Under the pieces are notes generated by a model. It had not been told where the DNA came from and did no database searches. It saw nothing but the letters and a program-made list of their open reading frames with translations. From Chitinophagaceae bacterium (GTDB taxonomy: Bacteria; Bacteroidota; Bacteroidia; Chitinophagales; Chitinophagaceae), in the NCBI GenBank assembly GCA_028288585.1, contig JAQBNL010000016.1, positions 16,460-80,459 of the forward strand: a stretch of 64,000 nucleotides of DNA, read 5' to 3'. Positions 34,834 through 43,701 of the stretch are shown piece by piece (the stretch's first letter is position 1; each line of letters starts with the position of its first letter). The position numbers and the translations under genes were made by a program.

Positions 34834-35676
34834 TTATAGATCAGTTGCATCAAAAGTATTTCCCTGTTTTATATCTCCTGTTTCATAGCCTTTCTTAAAC
34901 CAATACATTCTTTGTGCAGAAGTGCCGTGGGTAAATGCATCCGGTGAAACACGGCCTTGCGCAATACGATCATCGCCAATAGCGCTGGCAGCATTTAAAG
35001 CCTCTTCAATATCTTTTGCATCAATTACATTTTTCATTTTTTGATCGTAATGCGCCCATACGCCTGCATAAAAATCCGCCTGTAATTCCATCTTAACTGA
35101 ATATTTATTGTACTCGGCTTCGGTTAACTGATTTTGTAATCTTTGCATTTTTGCTGACAGCCCTAAAAGATGCTGCACGTGATGCCCGACCTCATGTGCT
35201 ACTACATAAGCCATAGGAAAATCGCCTGATGCTCCAAACCTGTTCTTTAATTCTTCAGCAAAAGAAAGATCGATATAAACTTTACTATCTGCCGGGCAAT
35301 AAAAAGGACCTGTTTGAGAACTGGCCCCTCCGCAACCGGCGGCATCGGTGCTTCCACTGAATAATACAAGCGTTGGTTTTGTATACTGCCTGCCCATTTC
35401 ACCAAATATTTTATCCCAAACATCTTCCGTGTCTGCCAGTACTACTTTTACAAACCGGGCTCTTTCATCCTCCGCGGCTTTTTGCTCCGTCGTCATTTCC
35501 TGCTGCTGGCCTTGTGGAAAAACCTGTTGCAGATCAGATGTATCTCCGCCTCCAAGTAAAAACTTTGCCAGCAAAAATATAATACCAATAATGCCGCCAC
35601 CTGCGGCAATGCCACCACCGCTTATACCGCGCCGGTCATCTACATTGCTGCTTTCTCTTCTTCCCAGCCATTGCAT
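34834..35676 (-). CDS. YpfJ-family neutral zinc metallopeptidase
   Basis: 280 residues. The N-terminus (MQWLGRRESSNVDDRRG) matches the YpfJ/KPN_02809 family. A Gly-rich stretch and one membrane segment (about 20-45) follow. The catalytic HEVGHHVQ is preceded by FYCPADSKVYIDLSF and followed by LQADFYAGVWAHY, which should supply the third zinc ligand. The active site probably faces the periplasm. It stands alone, 39 bases upstream of the NlpE-like gene in the same direction of reading. Confidence 0.92.
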   Translation of the reverse strand: MQWLGRRESSNVDDRRGISGGGIAAGGGIIGIIFLLAKFLLGGGDTSDLQQVFPQGQQQEMTTEQKAAEDERARFVKVVLADTEDVWDKIFGEMGRQYTKPTLVLFSGSTDAAGCGGASSQTGPFYCPADSKVYIDLSFAEELKNRFGASGDFPMAYVVAHEVGHHVQHLLGLSAKMQRLQNQLTEAEYNKYSVKMELQADFYAGVWAHYDQKMKNVIDAKDIEEALNAASAIGDDRIAQGRVSPDAFTHGTSAQRMYWFKKGYETGDIKQGNTFDATDL

Positions 35677-35714
35677 AATTTAATTTTTAAACTATGATAT
35701 AAAAAATGATGCCA

Positions 35715-36497
35715 CTATTTTGCCTCTACAAAATTTCCAAGCATTACGCCACAGCCTTTATAAGTGCTTCCCTTAAAATTTACCACCACCTTATACTGGT
35801 ATAAAAAATCGCTCATGCCATCGCTGCAAAACTGCGGGAAAACTGTTATGCGTAGGGGGCTGCTATTTGATAAAATATTGTATACGGTACTATCTCTTGT
35901 TACAGATGGTTTTTCTACGGGGACAATAACAGGCTTTTTCCAATCAGCCAATTTAAACAGTATCATTTTTTCATTATCTATTTCAAGGCTCCAGAAAGGT
36001 TCATTTCCTACGCCAATAAAATCTATTCCTTCATTTTGCTTTTGCTTCCATGATGGATTAAGTGTTGCGAGCTGACGTTTAACGAGTGCATATTGTAATG
36101 AGTCAGTAAAGAGGCTGTCTTTTCTTAAAAAGAATTTAAGCGGTGCCCTGCCGGTTTGATACATCCATATCATTCCGTTTTTTCTTTCCCAGATGCCTTC
36201 CGTTTTTTTAGGAACAGGTGATTTGCCCCATGCCAGTTCTTCCAGCCTGTATTTTTTATCGGGTGTAAATAAAATTGTCTGCTGAATTCCTTCGCATCCT
36301 TTACAGGGATACATTCCCTGGTATGCACCATTCGGGAGGCTATCTGCAAAAGCAGCAGCCATCGTAGAATCCTTTACAAATATTACAGTATCCTGTATAT
36401 GAGTAGTATCATTTACAAAAACCGTTTTTTCGTTTGTTGGTGTTTGATTACAGGAAAAAATAATAAGGGCGGTGATAATAAGACGGGTGGATTTCAT
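35715..36497 (-). CDS. NlpE-like lipoprotein with C-terminal YajI/COG3650-type domain
   Basis: 260 residues. A signal peptide with lipobox (ALIIFSCNQ) points to lipidation. The first domain (about 48-140) has the NlpE_N hallmark GAYQGMYPCKGCEGIQQT, with its CxxC. The second (about 155-260) has VGNEPFWSLEI and CSDGMSDFLYQYKVVVN, as in COG3650 proteins. NlpE senses surface contact and copper or lipoprotein-traffic stress in enterobacteria; the same role here is not established. The two-domain layout is common in Bacteroidota. Confidence 0.83.
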   Translation of the reverse strand: MKSTRLIITALIIFSCNQTPTNEKTVFVNDTTHIQDTVIFVKDSTMAAAFADSLPNGAYQGMYPCKGCEGIQQTILFTPDKKYRLEELAWGKSPVPKKTEGIWERKNGMIWMYQTGRAPLKFFLRKDSLFTDSLQYALVKRQLATLNPSWKQKQNEGIDFIGVGNEPFWSLEIDNEKMILFKLADWKKPVIVPVEKPSVTRDSTVYNILSNSSPLRITVFPQFCSDGMSDFLYQYKVVVNFKGSTYKGCGVMLGNFVEAK

Positions 36498-36594
36498 ATG
36501 TAAAATTTATATGAAAATACTGCTTATAAGATTGATGGATGGTATAATTGCATAAGAAGATATTCTATAGTTTTATTTTTATTAAAATTTATTT

Positions 36595-37006
36595 ATGAAA
36601 AAGATATTTCTTGCAATGAGTATAATTACTGGCTTTATCACCTGCAGCCAAAAAAATACTTCTAATAATTATTCTGCTATGCCGGATACTTCTTTTAATA
36701 AAATGCTTGATGATTATTATGAGCAGAGAATGAAGTTGTATCCTTTAGAGGCTACCCAAAACGGGGACAACCGGTATAATGATCAGTTACCAGGGTGTTG
36801 CGGTTGCCGTGGGAATTCTTATCGGGGCTTGGGGCTCAACTAATAATGTAACAACCACCATTAATATTCATGAGGCAAAACAAGGCGATCTTATCTGGAA
36901 GTACGATTATGTTGCACAGGGTAGTGTAGGCAGTTCTCCTGAAAACCTTGTAAATGCTTTAATGAGAAACGCATCAAGGAAGTTCCCTTATAATGAAAAG
37001 AAATAA
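36595..37006 (+). pseudogene. chimeric relic: 5' end of a DUF885-type lipoprotein gene joined out of frame to the 3' end of another gene
   Basis: The first frame (from 36595) starts with a lipoprotein signal (MKKIFLAMSIITGFITCSQK). It continues with MLDDYYEQRMKLYPLEAT and GDNRYNDQLP, which is how DUF885 proteins begin, and then turns into nonsense after NDQLP near 36793. The next frame (36779-37006) holds a different protein end, GVAVAVGILIGAWGSTNN through ALMRNASRKFPYNEKK, which looks coding but lacks its own start and N-terminus. This is best explained by a deletion that joined two genes. Neither piece is likely to be functional. Confidence 0.6.
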
Positions 37007-37131
37007 GCTTTATAATAATTATAACTTTTAGAATTCCAACCATTTATAATTCTAAAAATATCTTTACAGTTCAATAGCCCGTTTTATCCGGCTTTGTACT
37101 TATGAAAATAGCAAGAGCTTGCCTCATGCTG

Positions 37132-37160
37132 AAACCCTGCTAGTATTAGTAGGGTTTTTT
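37132..37160 (+). terminator. strong intrinsic terminator upstream of recA
   Basis: AAACCCTGCTA and TAGTAGGGTTT form an 11-pair stem with one G-T wobble around GTAT, and TTTTTT follows. It ends transcripts from the relic region before the recA promoter. A 13-codon ORF (ATG 37102, MKIARACLMLKPC) ends inside the 5' arm. Confidence 0.85.
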
Positions 37161-37229
37161 ATTAAAGGATAACTAAATATTTTATCTATAAATTACTAAA
37201 AAAATTAGTGTTTATAAATATTTATTTCT

Positions 37230-37237
37230 ATCTTTGA
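37230..37237 (+). promoter_or_regulatory. -7 promoter element for recA
   Basis: TATCTTTG is a full TAnnTTTG match, 39 bases before the recA ATG. The -33 element would be the weak TTAG near 37206. No LexA-like inverted repeat is obvious. Confidence 0.5.
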
Positions 37238-37276
37238 ATAAATAATAACTTAGATACATCAATTAAAACAGACAAC

Positions 37277-38278
37277 ATGAGCAACGCAGAAAAATTAAAA
37301 GCATTAAAATTAACTATTGATAAAATAGATAAAGATTTTGGAAAGGGCAGCGTGATGATGATGAATGAAAGATCGCAGGAGCCGCAGGAAGTTATTTCTA
37401 CCGGTTCTATTGGTCTTGATGTGGCCCTTGGCATTGGCGGTTTGCCAAAAGGCAGAGTGGTGGAGATTTATGGACCGGAATCATCAGGTAAAACAACCCT
37501 TGCCATACACGTAATTGCCGAGGCACAAAAAAAAGGAGGCATGTGTGCCTTCATTGATGCAGAGCATGCTTTTGATGCGACGTACGCAAAAAAATTAGGA
37601 GTAGATGTAGATAATCTTCTTATCTCTCAACCGGACTATGGAGAGCAGGGATTGGAAATTGCCGACCGTCTTATTCTTTCCGGAGCGTTAGATGTAGTGG
37701 TGATAGACTCTGTTGCTGCGCTTGTACCTAAAGGTGAATTGGAAGGCGAAATGGGTGACAGTAAAATGGGATTGCAGGCAAGGCTGATGAGCCAGGCATT
37801 GCGTAAGCTTACTGCTACCATAAGTAAAACAAACAGTTGCTGCATTTTTATTAACCAGCTGCGTGATAAGATAGGTGTTATGTTTGGCAGCCCTGAAACA
37901 ACAACCGGTGGAAATGCATTAAAATTTTATGCCTCCGTAAGATTGGATATTCGCCGGATGGCGCAAATAAAAGATGGTGATGAATCTGTGGGTAACAGGG
38001 TGAAAGTTAAAGTTGTAAAAAATAAAGTTGCACCACCTTTCCGTATTGCAGAGTTTGATATTATGTTCGGACAGGGTATTTCTAAAACAGGCGAAATAAT
38101 TGATATGGGTGTTGAAATGAATATTATACAGAAAAGCGGAAGCTGGTTCAGTTATGATACCACCAAACTTGGGCAGGGACGTGATTCGGTAAAACAATTG
38201 TTGCTGGATAATCCTGAACTTGCTGCTGAACTGGAAGGAAAAATAAGAGCTAAAATTGCGGAAGTAGCAGCAACATAA
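37277..38278 (+). CDS. recA: recombinase RecA
   Basis: 333 residues, normal length. It starts [24 protein letters not shown]. It has Walker [10 protein letters not shown], the DNA-binding loop region [20 protein letters not shown], the [22 protein letters not shown] motif, and a short C-terminal tail without the long acidic end of E. coli RecA. It forms filaments on single-stranded DNA for recombination and, where present, LexA cleavage. It is monocistronic, with terminators on both sides. RecX, its usual partner, is encoded about 9 kb away. Confidence 0.98.
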   Translation: MSNAEKLKALKLTIDKIDKDFGKGSVMMMNERSQEPQEVISTGSIGLDVALGIGGLPKGRVVEIYGPESSGKTTLAIHVIAEAQKKGGMCAFIDAEHAFDATYAKKLGVDVDNLLISQPDYGEQGLEIADRLILSGALDVVVIDSVAALVPKGELEGEMGDSKMGLQARLMSQALRKLTATISKTNSCCIFINQLRDKIGVMFGSPETTTGGNALKFYASVRLDIRRMAQIKDGDESVGNRVKVKVVKNKVAPPFRIAEFDIMFGQGISKTGEIIDMGVEMNIIQKSGSWFSYDTTKLGQGRDSVKQLLLDNPELAAELEGKIRAKIAEVAAT

Positions 38279-38300
38279 ATTATTACTAGTGGGTTAGTAT

Positions 38301-38328
38301 AGCCATTCACATTGTGGATGGCTTTTTT
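38301..38328 (+). terminator. intrinsic terminator of recA
   Basis: AGCCATTCACA and TGTGGATGGCT pair over 11 positions with one G-T wobble, followed by TTTTTT. The T-run touches the end of the convergent glycosyltransferase gene. Confidence 0.87.
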
Positions 38329-40264
38329 ATGTTCCCAAAAATCTATATCCCCTCCAGATTATTTTTACATCTTCCCAAACATCATAATCTGTGGCATACC
38401 ACTTATCAGAACCCGAAAGACTTTCCGGCGGTAAAGTATTTAGGATAGCCGGAAGACCCGTGGTGGTAAGGACACCTTCTTTTATTTTGGGTAATGCGTT
38501 ATCCGGCCATGCGTACCCAACCCATGTTTTATTAAGAAAGAGTATATCAAAAATATTTCTAAAAAATTGGTGTGGCTTTTTTTGAATGAGTAAATGAACC
38601 GGAAATGTTATTATAAAACAAATGCTGACCACAACATCAATAAAACTTTTATTTCGTTTACTAATTGGAAGTGAAAGCTTAATTTTTTTGTCGCCAGAGA
38701 TAAATTTACCGCTGGTTTTTTTATTCTCACTTCCTACTATTCCCGAAGCATTGGCTGCATGAAATTTAATCCTGGTATGATTGGGAATTTCCTGCATCAT
38801 ACCAATTATCTTTTTAAAAGAAAGTCTTCCTTCACAAAAAATAATTTCTTTTACTGAATAGGTTTTAAGCAACTGTTTGATATCTTCAATAGTGCCAATT
38901 GACCCGGTTTTATTGCCATTTACTTCTATTCTTCCCAGAACCCTTTCTTCCATTCCTGCATGCTGCATTATATGATTTACTTCTTCAAATTCCTTTTCTG
39001 TTCCAACAATATACGTTTGCCTGTGCTCTTCACTATTGTCGTCCTTTTCAATCACTTTCCATTTTACAAGCAGCCACCTTATAATTGTTATTAAGATAAA
39101 AGCAAGCAGAGACCCAAACACCAGTATTCCTCTTGAGAAACGCAAATGTTCGGGCAATAATGCATATACTGACAATAAGAGTGCGAATGCAACAACGGTA
39201 GAATGATTTAATCTTTTTTGCTTGAAACCATTATCATACAATCCTGAATAATATGAGGCCACTAAAAAAATAAAAGTATAAACAGGAAATGCAATCACAA
39301 GCATATTGGAGGAATAATTCACATCTCTTTTTACATATAAATTCCATAAAATCTTAATTATCCAAAAACTCATTAATATAATTGTACCGTCTATAACCGG
39401 CATGCCCACCCACTTAATAAATCTTTTTATGGCCGAAAGAAATGCCCTGGCAAATATCCCCAGCTGAATTAGTAAATTAAAAAATACAGCCCTGTTGCCA
39501 TAATGTTTTTTGGCAAAAATGCTCATGGCTTTATAAAATAATCTTACATAATTAAGCCCGCCTCTTCTTGTGCTTTCTCCTTTAAAATGCACCATATTTG
39601 TTTCTGCAAAATAAAAATTTTTATAGCCGGCTTTCTGTATGCGGTAACTAAGGTCTATATCTTCCCCATACATAAAAAAAGTTTCATCAAAGCTTCCTAT
39701 GCTGTCAATGATTTTTTTCGGGACCATCATAAATGCGCCCGCCAATACATCTACCTCATTAGTTTCATTTTCATTTAGATTTCCTAAATGATATTTGGAA
39801 AATTTTTGGGAATGAGGAAATAGCCGTGATAACCCTGCCAGCTTATAAAATGATGTGAGCGGGGACGGAAAAGAGCGTTTGCTTTCTTTTAAAAATTTAC
39901 CTGAACCGTCAATCATTTTTATACCGAGCGCCCCCGCCCCGGTATGCGATTCAAAAAAAGAGATGCATTTTTCAATACAATCCTCAGGCACTAATGTATC
40001 CGGATTTAAAAATAAAATGTACTTCCCGGTTGCCTGTTTTACAGCCATATTATTGGCTTTTGAAAACCCAATGTTCTCTTTGTTCCATATAAATTTTACA
40101 TTGGTGAACCTGTCTTTGAAAAAAGCTTCGCTGTCATCAGAAGAATTGTTATCTACAACAAAAATTTCTGACTCAACGTTATGAACAGCCTTCATTAACG
40201 AGCAAAGACATTGCTCTAAAAAATATTTTACATTATAATTTACTATGATGATAGAAAGCTGCAA
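38327..40264 (-). CDS. GT2 glycosyltransferase fused to a polyprenyl sugar-transferase-like membrane region
   Basis: 645 residues. The first 240 are a GT-A family 2 transferase of the rhamnosyltransferase type (DNNSSDDSE, LNPDTLVPED, MYGEDIDLSYRIQ). About four or five membrane helices follow (about 265-420). Then comes a CoA_binding_3-like Rossmann region (TYIVGTEKEFEEVN), and a C-terminus (FIDVVVSICFIITFPVHLLIQ) that resembles the start of a bacterial sugar transferase but lacks its catalytic core. It may be a processing or polymerising transferase for a surface glycan. It is convergent with recA. Confidence 0.85.
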   Translation of the reverse strand: MQLSIIIVNYNVKYFLEQCLCSLMKAVHNVESEIFVVDNNSSDDSEAFFKDRFTNVKFIWNKENIGFSKANNMAVKQATGKYILFLNPDTLVPEDCIEKCISFFESHTGAGALGIKMIDGSGKFLKESKRSFPSPLTSFYKLAGLSRLFPHSQKFSKYHLGNLNENETNEVDVLAGAFMMVPKKIIDSIGSFDETFFMYGEDIDLSYRIQKAGYKNFYFAETNMVHFKGESTRRGGLNYVRLFYKAMSIFAKKHYGNRAVFFNLLIQLGIFARAFLSAIKRFIKWVGMPVIDGTIILMSFWIIKILWNLYVKRDVNYSSNMLVIAFPVYTFIFLVASYYSGLYDNGFKQKRLNHSTVVAFALLLSVYALLPEHLRFSRGILVFGSLLAFILITIIRWLLVKWKVIEKDDNSEEHRQTYIVGTEKEFEEVNHIMQHAGMEERVLGRIEVNGNKTGSIGTIEDIKQLLKTYSVKEIIFCEGRLSFKKIIGMMQEIPNHTRIKFHAANASGIVGSENKKTSGKFISGDKKIKLSLPISKRNKSFIDVVVSICFIITFPVHLLIQKKPHQFFRNIFDILFLNKTWVGYAWPDNALPKIKEGVLTTTGLPAILNTLPPESLSGSDKWYATDYDVWEDVKIIWRGYRFLGT

Positions 40265-40335
40265 GCCATATGTTTAACAAGCTAAATTAATGGTTGTAGC
40301 GTTAATGGTTTAATGGTTTTTAATAAACCTAAAAA

Positions 40336-40365
40336 CAATTCAACATTTTATCAATTCAACATTTT
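40336..40365. repeat. two copies of CAATTCAACATTTT with 16-base period
   Basis: The 14-base unit occurs at 40336-40349 and 40352-40365, right upstream of the -7 element of the inositol-phosphatase gene. The spacing of about 1.5 helical turns could suit a regulator, but it may be a low-complexity repeat. Confidence 0.5.
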
Positions 40366-40373
40366 GCATAGAT

Positions 40374-40381
40374 TATCTTTG
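40374..40381 (+). promoter_or_regulatory. -7 promoter element of the inositol-phosphatase/thiL operon
   Basis: TATCTTTG fits TAnnTTTG and ends only four bases before the ATG at 40386. If used, the mRNA would be leaderless or nearly so. Confidence 0.45.
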
Positions 40382-40385
40382 CGCC

Positions 40386-41165
40386 ATGTTAAAATCAACA
40401 TTGCTGAAAGCCACTGAAGCGGGGGCAAATGAACTTAGAAGATTTTTCAATGGTTCTTTTAAAATTTCGAACAAGGAAGGAATAAATAATTTGGTTACAG
40501 AAGCCGATCATGCATCTGAAAAGGCAATTATGGATGTTATTAAAAAAGATTTCCCTGACCATTTTATTTTAAGTGAAGAAAGCGGTGAATCCGGAAACGC
40601 TAACGAATATAAATGGATAATTGACCCAATAGATGGCACTGTAAATTTTGCAAATGGAATTCCTATTTGCTGCGTTAGTATCGGTGTGGAGCATAACGGG
40701 CAAATGGTTTTGGGTGCAGTGTATAATCCCAATATGAATGAATTTTATTTTGCGCAAAAAGGATATGGCGCTACATTAAACGAAAAGAAAATTAAGGTGA
40801 GCGATAAAACAGAGGTTATTAAGAGCTGTTTGGTAACAGGCTTTCCTTACACCTATTTAGATGAGGCTAATGGCCCGATACAGGTATTTGAAAAGCTAAT
40901 AAGAAAAGGGGTCCCGGTTAGAAGATTAGGCAGTGCCGCTATTGACCTTTGCTGGGTAGCTGCTGGAAGGTTTGATGGATTTTACGAACATAAATTAGCG
41001 GCATGGGATAGCGCAGCAGGATTTTTAATAGTAGAAGAAGCCGGGGGTAAAGTAACCGATTTTAAAGGAGATTATTATTCGCCATACCAGCCGCACATTG
41101 TTGCAACAAATGGAAAAATTCATGACGAGTTGTTGGATGTAATAAATAACAGGAGGAAATTATGA
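40386..41165 (+). CDS. inositol monophosphatase family protein (SuhB/CysQ-like)
   Basis: 259 residues. It has the Li-sensitive phosphatase metal site: LSEESGE, DPIDGTVNFANG with catalytic Asp/Thr, and AAWDSAAGFLIVEEAGG. It dephosphorylates inositol-1-phosphate or related sugar phosphates; SuhB and CysQ roles cannot be told apart here. The next gene, thiL, starts inside its stop (ATGA), and AGGAGGAAATT just before serves as a rare good ribosome-binding site for thiL. Confidence 0.92.
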   Translation: MLKSTLLKATEAGANELRRFFNGSFKISNKEGINNLVTEADHASEKAIMDVIKKDFPDHFILSEESGESGNANEYKWIIDPIDGTVNFANGIPICCVSIGVEHNGQMVLGAVYNPNMNEFYFAQKGYGATLNEKKIKVSDKTEVIKSCLVTGFPYTYLDEANGPIQVFEKLIRKGVPVRRLGSAAIDLCWVAAGRFDGFYEHKLAAWDSAAGFLIVEEAGGKVTDFKGDYYSPYQPHIVATNGKIHDELLDVINNRRKL

Positions 41166-42196
41166 GTAATGAAAGAACTGAAATATCAACCCTTGGAGAA
41201 TTTGGCTTGATCGATCATCTTACAAAAAATAATGAAATAAAAAATTCATCAACCATTGTTACTGTTGGTGATGACGCTGCAGTTATTTATCACTTTGGCA
41301 AACAAACAGTTATTACCACCGACATGCTCATTGAAGGAATACATTTTGACCTGATGTATACGCCTTTAAAACATTTAGGCTATAAAAGCGTTGTTGTAAA
41401 TCTAAGTGACATTTATGCTATGAATGCGACACCAACCCAAATTACCATGAGCATTGCATTCAGCAACCGGTTTAGCGTTGAAGCATTAGATGAATTTTAC
41501 GAAGGAGTATATGCGGCTTGTGATAAGTACAATGTTGATCTTATCGGTGGGGATACGACTACCTCGCAAAAGGGTTTTATAATTTCCGTTACAGCAATAG
41601 GCGAGGTTACCCCTGATAAATATGTAACAAGAAGCGGGGCAAAGAAAGCAGACCTGATTTGTGTTTCGGGAGATTTAGGCGGCGCATTTTTAGGATTGAC
41701 ATTGTTAGAAAGAGAAAAGAAAATTTTTTTAGAAACCAAAGGCGTGCAGCCGGATCTGGAAAACCAGGATTATATTATCGGCAGAATATTAAAACCTGAA
41801 GCAAGGAAAGATATTATAGAATTCTTTGCTGCCAATGAAATAAGGCCGACTTCAATGATAGATGTGAGTGACGGATTAAGCAGCGAGGTGCTTCATATAT
41901 GTAAGCAAAGCGATGTTGGTTGTGTTTTGTATGAAGAAAAAATTCCTGTAAATGACCTGGCAAGACAGTTTGCCTACAAGCTTGAGATAGATCCGACGGC
42001 ATGCGCATTAAGCGGAGGCGAAGATTATGAATTGGTATTTACGCTTCCACAAAGTGATTATGACAAAGTGGTTTTGAATGAACAGATAAGTGTGATTGGC
42101 TACATCACTGAAAAAGATGAAGGAAAAAATATTATTATCAAAGGCGGCAACAAACATCCGATAACTGCACAGGGATGGGATGCCTTTAATAACTAA
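41162..42196 (+). CDS. thiL: thiamine-monophosphate kinase
   Basis: A 344-residue PurM-fold ATP-dependent kinase. Landmarks are GEFGLIDHL, TVGDDAAVI, TDMLIEGIHFD, GDTTTSQKGF, IDVSDGLSSEV and ALSGGEDYELVFT. It phosphorylates TMP to thiamine diphosphate. Translation is coupled to the inositol-phosphatase gene by a four-base overlap and an AGGAGG site. No other thiamine gene or THI-box riboswitch is visible nearby. Confidence 0.95.
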   Translation: MSNERTEISTLGEFGLIDHLTKNNEIKNSSTIVTVGDDAAVIYHFGKQTVITTDMLIEGIHFDLMYTPLKHLGYKSVVVNLSDIYAMNATPTQITMSIAFSNRFSVEALDEFYEGVYAACDKYNVDLIGGDTTTSQKGFIISVTAIGEVTPDKYVTRSGAKKADLICVSGDLGGAFLGLTLLEREKKIFLETKGVQPDLENQDYIIGRILKPEARKDIIEFFAANEIRPTSMIDVSDGLSSEVLHICKQSDVGCVLYEEKIPVNDLARQFAYKLEIDPTACALSGGEDYELVFTLPQSDYDKVVLNEQISVIGYITEKDEGKNIIIKGGNKHPITAQGWDAFNN

Positions 42197-42210
42197 CCTA
42201 TATCCAAAGA

Positions 42211-43701
42211 ATGAAATCCGGAAGTGTTTTTTTTATCTTGGTATTGTGCTTCGGGATCATAAGTTGTTCTGTATCCAAAAATTATAGCGCTGATAAAAAA
42301 TATCCAAGAGAAAAATTACAGGAAGACTATACTCTTCTTAGAAATATCCTGGAAAAAAAACATCCCTCCCTTTATTGGTACACCTCCAAAGACAGCATGG
42401 ATTATTATTTTGACGAAGGATATAAAAACATTGCAGACTCCATGACCGAGCTGCAGTTTGGCTGGAAGATATTAGCTCCTCTTACCAATAAAATTCATTG
42501 CGGGCATACCAGTTTTAGTATGAGCAAAGGATGGAACAGGTTTATAAGGAATAAAAGAATTCCATCTTTCCCGCTGTATTTAAAAATATGGAAAGATACA
42601 ATGGTGGTAACCGCCAATGCTAACCGGAAAGATTCGGTTATAAAAAAAGGGATGCTCATTACCTCTATAAATGGGATGCGAAACCAGGATATGATAAAAA
42701 AAATATTTGGCTTTCTGGTACAGGATGGTTACGAGGAGAATGTTAACTACATCCGGTTAAGCACAAGCTTCTCCTATTTTCATCGAAATATTTTCGGGAT
42801 ATATAAAAACTATTCGGTTCAATACATTGATAGTCTCGGCCGGGAAAAGAAAACCCTTGTACCGTTGTTTGGGGTTACAGAAGATACCCTAAAGAAGATA
42901 AAAGTTTTTCCTCCTGTAAAACAAAAGCATGTAACACGCAAAGAAAAGTTAGAGAATGTGCGTTCATTAAAAACAACCAATGGCATATCTGTAATGACGA
43001 TAAACAGCTTTGCAGGCGGTAGTTATCTAAAAGGTTTTTTCAGGCGATCTTTTAAATCAATAAAAAAAGATAATATCAAAAATCTAGTTATTGATATCCG
43101 TGCCAATGGCGGTGGCGATATTTCAAATTATGTTTCACTTGCAAAGTATATACGAAATACTCCGTTTAGGGTAGCCGATACTGCAGTGGCTATCAGCAAA
43201 AGCTTTGCTCCATATACCAGGTATATAAAGTCTGGTTTTTTTAATAACATCGGGTTACTTTTTCTTACCAAAAAAGGTACTGACGGACGCTACCATTTTG
43301 GATATTGGGAAAGGCATACAGTGCAACCAAAAACCAAAAACCATTATCCGGGAGATGTGTATGTGCTTACCAATGGGCTAACATTTTCTGCATCCTCTTT
43401 ATTTTGTAATGCTGTCAAAGGTCAAAACAATGTTACACTGGTAGGAGAAAATACAGGCGGTGGCTGGCATGGAAATTCAGGTATTATGATTCCCGATATC
43501 ACTTTACCCAATACAAAACTTAGGGTACGGCTGCCCATGTTCAGGTTGGTGCAATATCAACACGTACCAAAAACAGGAACCGGTGTTGTGCCCGATTTTT
43601 ATGTAGGACCGACGGTAGAAAGTTCACGAAAAGATATTGACAGGAAAATGGAATTTGTAAAACAACTGGTTAAAGAAAAGAACAAATCAAATTCTAAATA
43701 A
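42211..43701 (+). CDS. S41-family (CtpA/TSP-like) peptidase, lipoprotein
   Basis: 496 residues. The signal peptide with lipobox (LCFGIISCSV) suggests lipidation. A central tail-specific-protease core has LVIDIRANGGGDISNYV and the LTNGLTFSASSLF segment with the nucleophilic Ser. A PDZ-like region (about 130-190) with KGMLITSINGMR may bind substrate. It cleaves C-termini of envelope proteins; the target is unknown. It follows thiL by 14 bases and overlaps the convergent nagA tail by eight bases. Confidence 0.88.
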   Translation: MKSGSVFFILVLCFGIISCSVSKNYSADKKYPREKLQEDYTLLRNILEKKHPSLYWYTSKDSMDYYFDEGYKNIADSMTELQFGWKILAPLTNKIHCGHTSFSMSKGWNRFIRNKRIPSFPLYLKIWKDTMVVTANANRKDSVIKKGMLITSINGMRNQDMIKKIFGFLVQDGYEENVNYIRLSTSFSYFHRNIFGIYKNYSVQYIDSLGREKKTLVPLFGVTEDTLKKIKVFPPVKQKHVTRKEKLENVRSLKTTNGISVMTINSFAGGSYLKGFFRRSFKSIKKDNIKNLVIDIRANGGGDISNYVSLAKYIRNTPFRVADTAVAISKSFAPYTRYIKSGFFNNIGLLFLTKKGTDGRYHFGYWERHTVQPKTKNHYPGDVYVLTNGLTFSASSLFCNAVKGQNNVTLVGENTGGGWHGNSGIMIPDITLPNTKLRVRLPMFRLVQYQHVPKTGTGVVPDFYVGPTVESSRKDIDRKMEFVKQLVKEKNKSNSK

